A stretch of DNA of 24,428 bases from the IMG/VR virus record IMGVR_UViG_3300042549_003051, positions 1-24,428 of that record; one strand, given 5' to 3'. This stretch comes from a virus. Of this stretch, positions 1-6,376 are shown in pieces; positions within the stretch are counted from its first letter, which is position 1, and each line of letters begins with the position of its first letter. Below the pieces are notes generated by a model that worked only from the letters and a program-made list of their open reading frames with translations, was not told where the DNA came from and did no database searches. The translations under genes were made by a program, and so were the position numbers.

Positions 1-1
1 A

Positions 2-481
2 CGTATGCGCATAACAAGTGGGGGTTCAGTATTAATCGGAACAACAACAGAGGGCTTTTTAGGAAAACTACAAGTAGCAGGAAGTGTTGCAATCACGGGT
101 CAATATAATACAGTATTGCCTTCAAGTAGCTTTTCTTACTTTGATGGTTCAGGTCAAGTAGTTTCATCTTCATCAAATGCAAGTGCATTATACCTTGATA
201 CAACTTGGAACACTACGGGAAACCCAGATGGTATTTACTTAAACGTAACTAATACGGCAAGTGGCGCATCTTCTAAATTATTAAACTTAAAAGTAGGTAG
301 CGTTTCTCAGTTCAGCGTAAGTAAAGGTGGGGCAATACAAACAAGCGACCCAACAAACGGAACTGCAAGACCTTGGAAATTAGGAGATGCACGTTCAGGC
401 ACTATATCAACAGATAGTTACATAATAGTAGAAGTAAATGGAGTTACTTATTCAATACCGGCATTAAACGGTTTACCTTAA
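2..481 (+). CDS. Tail fibre / receptor-binding protein, C-terminal end (partial)
   Basis: The frame is open from the left edge (codon 2-4 is CGT), so the first Met at 5 is probably internal and the gene starts outside the window. The visible 159 residues are rich in Gly, Ser, Thr and Asn, with the phrase GGSVLIGTTT near the left end. That resembles the GNVGIGTT-type segments common in tail fibres of Bacteroidetes phages. The product would sit at the virion tip and contact the host surface. There is no chaperone-type C-terminal peptidase domain; the protein ends in a short beta-rich stretch (VNGVTYSIP). It lies just upstream of the lysis genes, the usual place for the last tail gene. Fibre identity is inferred from composition and position. 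Confidence 0.65.
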   Translation, partial: RMRITSGGSVLIGTTTEGFLGKLQVAGSVAITGQYNTVLPSSSFSYFDGSGQVVSSSSNASALYLDTTWNTTGNPDGIYLNVTNTASGASSKLLNLKVGSVSQFSVSKGGAIQTSDPTNGTARPWKLGDARSGTISTDSYIIVEVNGVTYSIPALNGLP

Positions 482-503
482 AAACAAATAAAAAATAGAT
501 AAA

Positions 504-896
504 ATGAGTACAAAAAATTGGGTCATCAGCGCCCTTGATTGCCTTCCAGAAGGCGGAGATTTAAACAAATTCGTAGTTGTTTGTCACTGGCGCAGACAAG
601 CAACAGAATTAGTAGACGGAAAAGAGTACAATGCAGATGTATATGGTGCTCAGTCATTCAGCTCTGAAAACGTAACAGAATTTACTCCTTACGAGGACCT
701 GACTTTTGAAATCGTATGTGGCTGGTTGGAAAACTCAATGGACATGGAGTCGTTGGATGCTAATTTAGATTCTCAAATTGCTAATCTAATTAATCCTCCA
801 ATTATCTCTCCAAAGTTACCTTGGGTATCCACACCAACAGAAGTACCTGTATTTGAAGAACCAACTACAACTTTAGAAAATGAAGAAACTGTTTAA
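504..896 (+). CDS. Conserved phage protein with NWVI...LDC...VCHWR motif
   Basis: 130 aa, soluble and acidic, with no signal peptide or TM segment. The N-terminal pattern NWVISALDCLPE followed by VVVCHWR and a YGAQSF segment matches a small phage family found next to tail-fibre genes (DUF7936-like, recalled rather than searched). Function is unknown; a role in tail-fibre assembly or as a small virion protein would fit its place. The C-terminus is Pro/Glu/Thr-rich and probably flexible. The ATG at 504 follows an A-rich stretch, the usual start context here. Its last 17 bases overlap the next gene, suggesting translational coupling. Confidence 0.6.
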   Translation: MSTKNWVISALDCLPEGGDLNKFVVVCHWRRQATELVDGKEYNADVYGAQSFSSENVTEFTPYEDLTFEIVCGWLENSMDMESLDANLDSQIANLINPPIISPKLPWVSTPTEVPVFEEPTTTLENEETV

Positions 897-1140
897 TTGG
901 ATGGGGGGATTTTTCTCCTCAGAGAGCAATAACTCTAGCAAGCGATTAGTAGGCGTAATAGGGGCCGGTTTTCTTTATTGGACCCTTTATACCAATTCTA
1001 TGTCAGAAGCTCATGTAGCCCCTGCAGAATCGCTTGTATGGGCAACTACTGTGTTAGTAATGGTTTCTCTTGGACTTACAACTGTTGAATCGGTTACGGG
1101 TCTTATAAAAGGTTTTAAACAAGGTAAAACAGAAGAGTAA
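880..1140 (+). CDS. Small two-TM membrane protein, putative holin
   Basis: 86 aa. Two hydrophobic segments are visible, about residues 23-38 (VGVIGAGFLYWTLY) and 51-68 (ESLVWATTVLVMVSLGL), separated by a short acidic loop, with a charged C-terminal tail (GFKQGKTEE). Size, topology and position four genes before the endolysin fit a class II-like holin or an antiholin. The start overlaps the upstream gene by 17 nt and the stop (TAA 1138-1140) abuts the next start. No holin subfamily is recognised, so the call rests on topology and neighbours. Confidence 0.55.
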   Translation: MKKLFNWMGGFFSSESNNSSKRLVGVIGAGFLYWTLYTNSMSEAHVAPAESLVWATTVLVMVSLGLTTVESVTGLIKGFKQGKTEE

Positions 1141-1479
1141 TTGGATAATTTTATAGCTCATTTTTTAGATGGAGGGTGGGTAGTACTATTGATTGGGGCG
1201 GCAGGCATGGTGGCTAGACTCGTAACTACTAATGAAGAACAATCTAGTTCTGATGTGGTTAAGAAGATGATTAGCTCTATGATTGCCTCCCTAATTGCAT
1301 GGTTTGTTATGGAACAGTTTGAAGTTGATTCTATGTATAAGGCTATTGCTTATGGGCTAGTAGGACTAAACAGTCCTGAAATAATACAAGGAGTACTTAA
1401 AATAAGTGGGCAATTTGCCTCAGACCCAATGTCATTTATGAAACAACAAAATAAACCAAAACCAAAAAGAAAACGATGA
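1141..1479 (+). CDS. Putative holin (LydA-like), TTG start
   Basis: 112 aa with hydrophobic segments near residues 12-28 (GWVVLLIGAAGMVARLV), 44-58 (ISSMIASLIAWFVME) and 66-77. The C-terminus is strongly basic (KPKPKRKR), a common holin feature. The arrangement resembles LydA/phage_holin_3-type proteins. The start is taken as TTG at 1141, directly after the previous stop, because this preserves the whole first TM segment; the first ATG (1207) would remove most of it. The gene overlaps the next one by 4 nt. It may work with the preceding two-TM protein as a holin/antiholin pair, which is an inference. Confidence 0.6.
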   Translation: MDNFIAHFLDGGWVVLLIGAAGMVARLVTTNEEQSSSDVVKKMISSMIASLIAWFVMEQFEVDSMYKAIAYGLVGLNSPEIIQGVLKISGQFASDPMSFMKQQNKPKPKRKR

Positions 1480-2132
1480 AAAACATTTTATTAATCATAC
1501 TAACAGCGATTATCCTGTCTGTTGCTGGGTTCGGTAAGTATGTAGAATATACTATTAAAAAAACAGCTACAAGTGTATATGAAGATAGACTAGTGCCTCA
1601 ACCTTATTTGAGTCGAAAGTTTGATTATTACGGCTCAACCATACAAGACCAAATTAAAGTTATTAAAGGAGGGAAAATAGACCTAGTTGCTATCCAAAAG
1701 GAGAAAGATATAACAGATACAATGTGGGCAGCTTACCTAAAGACTTACCAGACTAGAGAAGAGAAGGAAGTAAGTAGTAAAGCTCAGATGTATATTGATA
1801 CGGCAGACGCTTATTTTGAAAAGATTTCAGCAGATGGTATCGTTACAGATGAGGAAGCTAAGGAGATGGATAAAAAGATTTATCCTGTTTTAGAGTATGT
1901 AAATGACCTAATAGACATTCAAACCACAATTGGAGCTAAAGACACTAAAGGAATGATAAGCCTACTTAACAAGTTTTCTAATTTTATGATAGGTGCTATA
2001 GCTTTGGCTATCGCTCTTTTAGGTTCTATCATCTATGATATGTTTAAAAATAGAAAACAAGTTGTAAAAAAGGTTGTTAAAAAAGCGGCAAAAAAGCCAA
2101 TTAAAAAAGCAGCTACTAAAAAGAAAAAGTAA
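1476..2132 (+). CDS. Bitopic membrane protein with chemoreceptor-like four-helix bundle
   Basis: 218 aa. TM1 spans about residues 3-20 and TM2 about 168-190. Between them lie about 145 helical residues with features of the four-helix-bundle ligand domain of methyl-accepting chemotaxis proteins: YEDRLVPQPYL at 35-45 resembles the family's YEDRLVPL signature, followed by a W-x(2)-Y-x(2)-T segment (84-90), EEKE and a final LIDIQ helix. In a chemoreceptor a HAMP domain would follow TM2. Here only about 27 mostly Lys/Ala residues follow (KKVVKKAAKKPIKKAATKKK), similar to histone-H1-type tails. It lies between holin and endolysin genes with 4-nt and 1-nt overlaps, so it is probably co-translated with the lysis proteins. 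An antiholin or lysis-timing sensor is possible, but function is not established. Confidence 0.6.
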   Translation: MKNILLIILTAIILSVAGFGKYVEYTIKKTATSVYEDRLVPQPYLSRKFDYYGSTIQDQIKVIKGGKIDLVAIQKEKDITDTMWAAYLKTYQTREEKEVSSKAQMYIDTADAYFEKISADGIVTDEEAKEMDKKIYPVLEYVNDLIDIQTTIGAKDTKGMISLLNKFSNFMIGAIALAIALLGSIIYDMFKNRKQVVKKVVKKAAKKPIKKAATKKKK

Positions 2133-2566
2133 TGAAATTTATAGCAGTTATATGTTTGTTATTTGCATTAAAAGGAAACGCTCAGTATTATATTGCGGCA
2201 GCTCCAAATGTGGCATTTAATACCCCGTTAAGCGATACTAAAAATTTATTAGGTGCAACAGTTGAGATAGGAAAGTATTTTGGTAAAACAGCAGTAGGGA
2301 TTAATAGTGGTTGGTGGACTTTGGATAAGAAGGACTTCTATCAGGAAGTTATGGCTACGTTTCCAATTTATGAAAACTTTAGTGTAAGTGCAGCGATAGG
2401 ATATTTCTACCACCATAAAGACATAACTATGGAATATGATTTTAACTATACTATTCCGTTAAAAAAAGAATATTCATTTGTATTAAGTTATGGTGCTCAA
2501 AGTGCCTTTGGCGGAACTTTTGGAGCATATTCATTAGGTATTAATAAAGACTTTAAAATAAAATAA
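2132..2566 (+). CDS. Secreted outer-membrane beta-barrel-like protein
   Basis: 144 aa. A clear signal peptide covers residues 1-17 (MKFIAVICLLFALKGNA, cleavage before QYY); there is no lipobox Cys. The mature part alternates polar and aromatic/hydrophobic residues in strand-like blocks (KTAVGINSGWW, FSVSAAIGYFYH, EYSFVLSYGAQS, FGAYSLGINKDF) and ends in F-K-I-K. That pattern fits a small outer-membrane beta-barrel of about 6-8 strands. The start ATG shares its A with the previous stop (TAATG). Placement in the lysis module suggests an outer-membrane role at lysis or in superinfection exclusion; both are inferences. A periplasmic or virion protein is the alternative. Confidence 0.55.
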   Translation: MKFIAVICLLFALKGNAQYYIAAAPNVAFNTPLSDTKNLLGATVEIGKYFGKTAVGINSGWWTLDKKDFYQEVMATFPIYENFSVSAAIGYFYHHKDITMEYDFNYTIPLKKEYSFVLSYGAQSAFGGTFGAYSLGINKDFKIK

Positions 2567-2567
2567 C

Positions 2568-3167
2568 ATGAAACTAGACGCATTAGCTACGAAGATTCCA
2601 GCTCAGGTATTATCAGAAATACCATCAGTAATAGAGAAGTTCTCTATAGATAGCCCACTTAGGTTGGCTCATTTCTTGTCTCAATGTGCTCACGAGAGCG
2701 GTAACTTTAAGGCTGTTACTGAAAACCTTAATTATGGTGCAGCAGGACTGCGTTCTATATTTGGAAAATACTTTAAAGATGATGTGTCAGCTAAGGCTTA
2801 CGAAAGAAAGCCTGAAAAAATAGCTAATAAAGTATATGCTTCTAGAATGGGGAACGGGGATGAAGCTAGTGGAGATGGGTGGAAGTTTAGAGGAAGAGGA
2901 TACATTCAATTAACCGGTAAGGATAATTACAGCCAATTCGACAAGGTTGTAGAAGATGATATCCTGGCTAACCCTGATTTGATAGCTACAAAGTATCCGT
3001 TAATGTCTGCAGCTTTCTTCTTTGAGAAGAATAGTCTATGGAAAATATGCGATGGGGGAGCTGATAAAGAAGATGTAATAGCTCTTACAAAGCGTATAAA
3101 TGGCGGCACACATGGGCTTGATGATAGATTAGCTAAGTTCAGCTTATTCAACTCACTGCTCAGTTAA
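2568..3167 (+). CDS. Endolysin, glycoside hydrolase family 19
   Basis: 199 aa, about the usual length for a single-domain GH19 endolysin. It should cleave the glycan strand of peptidoglycan. Seen in order: HFLSQCAHESGNF (35-47) with the catalytic-acid candidate Glu43; ENLNYGAAGLRSIFGKYF (52-69); IANKVYASRMGNGDEASGDG (85-104) with a second Glu at 99; the signature FRGRGYIQLTGKDNY (107-121); and near the C-terminus TKRINGGTHGLDDR. There is no signal peptide, so export depends on the upstream holins. It starts one base after the preceding stop. The family call is firm; the exact bond cut is known only from the family. Confidence 0.92.
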   Translation: MKLDALATKIPAQVLSEIPSVIEKFSIDSPLRLAHFLSQCAHESGNFKAVTENLNYGAAGLRSIFGKYFKDDVSAKAYERKPEKIANKVYASRMGNGDEASGDGWKFRGRGYIQLTGKDNYSQFDKVVEDDILANPDLIATKYPLMSAAFFFEKNSLWKICDGGADKEDVIALTKRINGGTHGLDDRLAKFSLFNSLLS

Positions 3168-3187
3168 TATATATCCGTATACCTTCA

Positions 3188-3195
3188 TATATTTG
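3188..3195 (+). promoter_or_regulatory. Bacteroidetes-type -7 element TATATTTG
   Basis: TATATTTG matches the TAnnTTTG -7 element of the Bacteroidetes housekeeping sigma factor. No convincing TTTG -33 partner is seen 19-20 bp upstream. It lies in the 33-bp gap after the endolysin. Initiation about 6 bp downstream would place the RNA start at or next to the ATG at 3201, giving a leaderless or nearly leaderless transcript for the spanin-like genes. Confidence 0.45.
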
Positions 3196-3200
3196 CACTA

Positions 3201-3458
3201 ATGAAAGACAACGTAGTAGATAAAGTTAAAGCGTGGCTCATGCCACTTTTATTAAGCGGATTCTGCTATATATTTTATAGTGATATAAGAGAAATGAAGT
3301 CTGACATTAAGACGCTACTAGGTCAGAGCAGAGAATACTCTGTTAGGATAACAACAACAGAAAGAGATATAATAGAATTAAAAGGCAAAATAGCATTATA
3401 TGAAAGATACCCTGCAAAGCATGAGGAAATTTATGACACCAAAAAGAATCTTAGGTAG
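3201..3458 (+). CDS. Small membrane protein with coiled coil, lysis module
   Basis: 85 aa. One TM segment at about residues 11-26 (AWLMPLLLSGFCYIFY) is followed by heptad-like helix (DIREMKSDIKTLLGQSREYS, then TTTERDIIELKGKIALYE). The pattern WLMPLLLSG...Y..DI.EMK.D.K.LL.QS resembles a small family recalled from Flavobacterium phage lysis regions (DUF7365-like, not searched). Topology is N-in with a periplasmic or cytoplasmic coiled coil. A pinholin or antiholin partner of the endolysin is possible. Its end overlaps the next gene by up to 59 nt. Confidence 0.6.
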   Translation: MKDNVVDKVKAWLMPLLLSGFCYIFYSDIREMKSDIKTLLGQSREYSVRITTTERDIIELKGKIALYERYPAKHEEIYDTKKNLR

Positions 3459-3732
3459 TCTAATTGCAGTTGTATTTATCTTAATGGTCATTTTTGTGAA
3501 AAAATCACAAAAAGAACTCAAATTAGACCTTTCAAAGTACGATTCAACCATAAATATTGCTAAAATAGAGATAAAATCCCTAGAAAAAGAGTCTAAAGAG
3601 ATAGAGAAGCAAGTATTATCTAAAGAATATTCAGTTAAAGAAATATACATTCAGTATGAAAAAGATACTACTTATGTCAATAGTATGTCTATTGACTCTA
3701 TCCAAAGCTGGTTCACAGACCGTTACAAATAA
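3400..3732 (+). CDS. Spanin-like inner-membrane protein (i-spanin candidate)
   Basis: 110 aa from ATG 3400; in-frame ATGs at 3421 and 3433 give shorter forms with less overlap and are equally plausible. A TM segment (RILGSLIAVVFILMVIFV, about residues 16-33) follows a short basic N-terminus. The remainder is charged helix with coiled-coil character (IEIKSLEKESKEIEKQVLS) and ends in SIQSWFTDRYK. This N-in, periplasmic coiled-coil layout is that of Rz-type i-spanins, which join the inner to the outer membrane in the last step of Gram-negative lysis. The next gene is nested across its last 77 nt in another frame, like Rz/Rz1 pairs. The role is inferred from layout. Confidence 0.55.
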   Translation: MKDTLQSMRKFMTPKRILGSLIAVVFILMVIFVKKSQKELKLDLSKYDSTINIAKIEIKSLEKESKEIEKQVLSKEYSVKEIYIQYEKDTTYVNSMSIDSIQSWFTDRYK

Positions 3733-4054
3733 CGATACAGTAAAAATCCACGTAGACGTGGCAAAGAAGGTCATTAAAGACCTTTTATTATTAGATGCTA
3801 CCAAGAAGCACAATGACACCTTAGTGTCAATTTTGAGCCTTAAAAACGATATTATTACTAATAAGGACTTACAGATAGAAAACTACAAGAAAATAGGCTT
3901 AAATCAAGAGATGAAAGAGGCTATCTATGATAGTGAACTATCTAGGAAGAGCATGGAGTTAAAAAAGACCAATAAGAAACTAGCCATTCAGCAAAAAGTG
4001 AAGTGGGTTTATTTAATTTTTGGTATTTTAGCAACATCATTTGTATTAAAATAG
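3656..4054 (+). CDS. Exported coiled-coil protein with C-terminal TM segment (spanin-like)
   Basis: 132 aa. The N-terminus is a signal-peptide-like segment (MKKILLMSIVCLLTLSKAGS, likely cut around SKAGS-Q). A long charged helical region follows (residues 25-110), and a C-terminal TM segment (WVYLIFGILATSFVL, about 117-131) closes the protein. It begins 77 nt inside the preceding gene in a different frame. The layout resembles a unimolecular spanin, with an outer-membrane N-terminus and inner-membrane C-terminus. No lipobox is seen: the only early Cys (residue 11) is inside the hydrophobic core with SIV before it. The spanin role is therefore inference from topology, nesting and neighbours. 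Confidence 0.55.
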   Translation: MKKILLMSIVCLLTLSKAGSQTVTNNDTVKIHVDVAKKVIKDLLLLDATKKHNDTLVSILSLKNDIITNKDLQIENYKKIGLNQEMKEAIYDSELSRKSMELKKTNKKLAIQQKVKWVYLIFGILATSFVLK

Positions 4055-4062
4055 TATATTTG
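4055..4062 (+). promoter_or_regulatory. Bacteroidetes-type -7 element TATATTTG
   Basis: TATATTTG starts directly after the stop codon of the preceding gene (4052-4054). A TTTG occurs at 4040-4043, but the spacing of 11 bp is too short for the classical 19-20 bp, so only the -7 box is convincing. It would drive the gene at 4083, giving a leader of about 15 nt, and transcription would end at the terminator at 4503-4532. This makes the last rightward gene a possible single-gene unit. Confidence 0.45.
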
Positions 4063-4082
4063 TAATCTAAAATAAAAGCAAA

Positions 4083-4487
4083 ATGACCGTAAAAAAAAGC
4101 TACGAAGATTTACTTAATGTAAATTATGGAGTTTCTCTAGTTATTAAGAACTTATCTGAAGGAACCAAGGCTAGAAAAGCCATCGAAAAATTCAACAAAA
4201 GATTAGATAAGCACATTGAAGAGTACAATGAGAAGCTAGGAGATATCAACCTAGATTTCGCTGCAACAGACGATAAAGACGTTTTATTGCTAGACGAAAA
4301 AGGTGGATATAAGTACAAGAAAGAAGACCAAAAGAAAAGAACAGACGCTATCAAGGTTCTATTAAAAGAAGAGTTTGATTTTGAATCTGTTAGAGTTGCA
4401 ACAGTGGAAGACATTGCAGATATGCATTTCCTTCACGGATGGGTTGTAGGAGTTAATCCTAAGCCTGAAGAACCTGAAGAAGATTAA
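4083..4487 (+). CDS. Hypothetical charged helical phage protein (DUF1617-like?)
   Basis: 134 aa, soluble, highly charged and mostly helical (KARKAIEKFNKRLDKHIEEY), with a C-terminal Pro/Glu tail (PKPEEPEED). The layout of a short N-terminal helix, basic helix and acidic C-terminal half is like small phage proteins grouped around DUF1617, but the likeness is weak. It has its own -7 element upstream (4055) and a terminator downstream (4503), which suggests separate control from the lysis genes. No function is assigned. Confidence 0.55.
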   Translation: MTVKKSYEDLLNVNYGVSLVIKNLSEGTKARKAIEKFNKRLDKHIEEYNEKLGDINLDFAATDDKDVLLLDEKGGYKYKKEDQKKRTDAIKVLLKEEFDFESVRVATVEDIADMHFLHGWVVGVNPKPEEPEED

Positions 4488-4502
4488 TATCTTAAAGTAT
4501 AG

Positions 4503-4532
4503 AGCCTAGCTTTTGCTAGGCTTTTCTTTTTT
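4503..4532 (+). terminator. Rho-independent terminator ending the rightward genes
   Basis: An 8-bp stem (4503-4510 with 4515-4522, AGCCTAGC/GCTAGGCT) and a TTTT loop are followed by a T-rich run to 4532. No T-run follows the stem on the minus strand, so it acts mainly on rightward transcription. The leftward gene at 4506-4682 converges on it and its stop codon lies inside the stem. Confidence 0.88.
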
Positions 4533-4682
4533 AGAGAAGTCTATCTTCGTGTTATCGTACTTGTATACCAACTTTCTTCTTTCCTTTATTCTAGCTTCTA
4601 TCATTTCTGTTAGTTTGTTTATCTCTGAAGTTAGAAGTTCTACTCTTTCATTATCTTGCACTGATTCGTAAAGTGGTATCAT
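4506..4682 (-). CDS. Small charged hypothetical protein (58 aa)
   Basis: A 58-aa reading frame starting MIPLYESVQDNERVELLTSE, with a central amphipathic helix (EINKLTEMIEARIKERRKLV) and a very basic C-terminus ending KKEKPSKS. The start ATG (4680-4682) has the A/T-rich context of neighbouring starts (AATAAAATG). The stop TAG (4506-4508) and the last codons are read through the terminator hairpin of the opposing transcript. Regular codon use and helix pattern support it as a gene, probably the last of the leftward set. Function unknown. Confidence 0.55.
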   Translation of the reverse strand: MIPLYESVQDNERVELLTSEINKLTEMIEARIKERRKLVYKYDNTKIDFSKKEKPSKS

Positions 4683-4700
4683 TTTATTAAATATTTAGGG

Positions 4701-4907
4701 ATGCAATATAGAACATATAATCTAATCATGGAAGGCGAAATTGACAACTCTGAAAAGATTGTTGTTAAGTCTTTTATTATATCTAAATCTGATGACTTAG
4801 ATGATGTTTTGGATATGGCGGAACTAGCCGGCTCAGTATCTATAACAAAATATGGAACGAGCCATGAAAATGACCCGTTCCTTATCAAGACTATTCTTAT
4901 GAATTAA
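4701..4907 (+). CDS. Small hypothetical protein, isolated rightward gene (68 aa)
   Basis: 68 aa, acidic, soluble and well balanced in composition (SKSDDLDDVLDMAELAGSV, then ITKYG). The reverse-frame alternative over the same bases is Ser/Ile-rich and looks like a shadow, so the plus-strand reading is preferred. ATG 4701 is the longest start; ATG 4728 (MEGEIDNSEK) is an alternative. It is the only rightward gene to the right of the terminator and lies between two leftward genes. Its stop overlaps the stop of the phosphoesterase gene by 4 nt. No promoter of the usual type is seen. Function unknown. Confidence 0.5.
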   Translation: MQYRTYNLIMEGEIDNSEKIVVKSFIISKSDDLDDVLDMAELAGSVSITKYGTSHENDPFLIKTILMN

Positions 4908-5944
4908 AATATATGGCAAAATCTTGCGATTTGCCCGTGTATTTTATTGTGTAAAAATCCTTCGATAGCTTTAGGTGCATGGACATAACCATTCCTCGAA
5001 TGCCACGAATCCGCTCCTGATGGACTTCTTAGGGTCTCAACATTAACACCCATATAATCTTTAGAGCGTTTATGATGTAAGTGGTGTACGTAGAAATACT
5101 TATGCTTACACTCTGACCAATCTAATCCTGCCTCATGAGCCATTAGCATAGGCAAATCAGCCTCCTTTGCTCCGTCTCCGTGTGTTGTGCCTATTAGGTT
5201 ATTATGGTATCTAAAATACTTTCTGTGAGCTATTGAGCAGTTGAACATAACAGCCCTATCTTTTGAGAACCAACTGTTTATTGTATCTGCCAGGAAGAAA
5301 CCATTTGTATAGTCATGATTCGATGGGTCATACTGAACATATACGTCAGCAATCTCTCTAAGAACTTCTATGATTTCTATGTGCATTTGCTTTGCAATCA
5401 AGAAGTTATCGTACCACATACCATCTGTATCCTGCGGAGTTCCTGATGTAGTTTGTCTCTTTGGGGTATCTACGTGTAAAATATCGTTGCCTATTACATA
5501 AAGGATTCTATCTTTTTTGAAACCACTAGACTTCTCTATGATTCCATAGACACCTTCCATAACTCTTTTTACAGCTATATCTACGTTATAATCCTCTCCT
5601 GTCTCAAATGCACTAGATAATTTACCTATGTGAATATCTGCTGGGTCAACAACTAACAAATGGTAGTCGTCTTGTTTTAGAACTCTGTCTCTTGTTGGGT
5701 ATTTATACTGAGGAGAATACTTGGTCATAGAGTCGATAATCTCGTCTCTAACTTCCATGTATCCCTTACCTCTGTTTGCTACGTTAATAGAGAAGTGGTC
5801 TCCCTTGAACCAATAATGTTTTACATCTTGTATGGGGATTCCGTTTAACTCGCACTCGTTAGATAGGGCTTCATGTCTAGTTCTAATGTCTTTTAGAATC
5901 TCGAATTCCTCTTGCGTAATGCGAGGTCTGATTTCTTTGTTCAT
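4904..5944 (-). CDS. Metallophosphoesterase-like protein
   Basis: 346 aa. Calcineurin-like phosphoesterase motifs appear in order: D-x-H at 103-105 within DPADIHIGKL, GND at 152-154 with a following His157, SNHD at 208-211 (the GNHD/E motif with Ser for Gly), THGDG near 254-258, and a His cluster HHLHH at 287-291. These residues would bind two metal ions and act on a phosphodiester, possibly nucleic acid. The about 100-residue N-terminal extension is of unknown type. Genes like this are common in phage replication/recombination clusters and are often loosely annotated. Substrate not known. Confidence 0.75.
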   Translation of the reverse strand: MNKEIRPRITQEEFEILKDIRTRHEALSNECELNGIPIQDVKHYWFKGDHFSINVANRGKGYMEVRDEIIDSMTKYSPQYKYPTRDRVLKQDDYHLLVVDPADIHIGKLSSAFETGEDYNVDIAVKRVMEGVYGIIEKSSGFKKDRILYVIGNDILHVDTPKRQTTSGTPQDTDGMWYDNFLIAKQMHIEIIEVLREIADVYVQYDPSNHDYTNGFFLADTINSWFSKDRAVMFNCSIAHRKYFRYHNNLIGTTHGDGAKEADLPMLMAHEAGLDWSECKHKYFYVHHLHHKRSKDYMGVNVETLRSPSGADSWHSRNGYVHAPKAIEGFLHNKIHGQIARFCHIF

Positions 5945-5965
5945 TGTTTATTTGCTTTATTGGGT

Positions 5966-6376
5966 TTAGTTTTTTATCCTACCCCTTTTCGCACTTTTCT
6001 TTACAGCAGATAGGTCATTGGCTTTTAACTTGGCTATTAGCTCTATGCATTCTGTTTGAGATGAAGGGAAGAATATCTCCGGAGTGAACTCTTCCCTAGA
6101 AGACAAGAAGTATTTAAATAACTTCCATCTTAATTTATTCTCAGGTCTAAAAAAACCTTTGGTATCAACGATGACTGGAAAGTCTTTTGGATACACTACA
6201 AAGTCAACTGTTAAAGTCATTTTCCTTAACGTCTCACTATTGTATTTTATTTTGTCAAATAGTACATACTCTACTTGAAACTCGAATCTTAACTTACTTT
6301 TAACAAGTAACTCATACATGTAGAGCTCTAGCTTAGAGTCGAATTTAAGTCCATGCTTATGTACCTTTTTTATCAT
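5966..6376 (-). CDS. DUF1064-type endonuclease (Holliday-junction-resolvase-like fold)
   Basis: 136 aa. The order FDSKLELYMYELL (12-24), FEFQVEYVLFD (31-41), MTLTVDFVVYP (53-63), VIVDTKGF (68-75) and LRWKLFKYFL is that of the phage DUF1064 family. It contains a PD-(D/E)XK-like core with Glu17, Asp58, Asp71 and Lys73 as likely catalytic residues. Family members are thought to act on branched or recombining DNA. The C-terminus is basic (KKSAKRGRIKN). The start overlaps the upstream gene by 4 nt (ATGA-type), so it is translated within the recombination cluster. Confidence 0.8.
   Translation of the reverse strand: MIKKVHKHGLKFDSKLELYMYELLVKSKLRFEFQVEYVLFDKIKYNSETLRKMTLTVDFVVYPKDFPVIVDTKGFFRPENKLRWKLFKYFLSSREEFTPEIFFPSSQTECIELIAKLKANDLSAVKKSAKRGRIKN

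Noticed and set aside
2927-3151. Leftward frame inside the endolysin gene
   Set aside because: The endolysin reading is certain from GH19 motifs; the reverse frame is a shadow.
4679-4888. Leftward 69-aa frame opposite the gene at 4701-4907
   Set aside because: Ser/Ile-rich shadow composition; the rightward frame has a more protein-like sequence.
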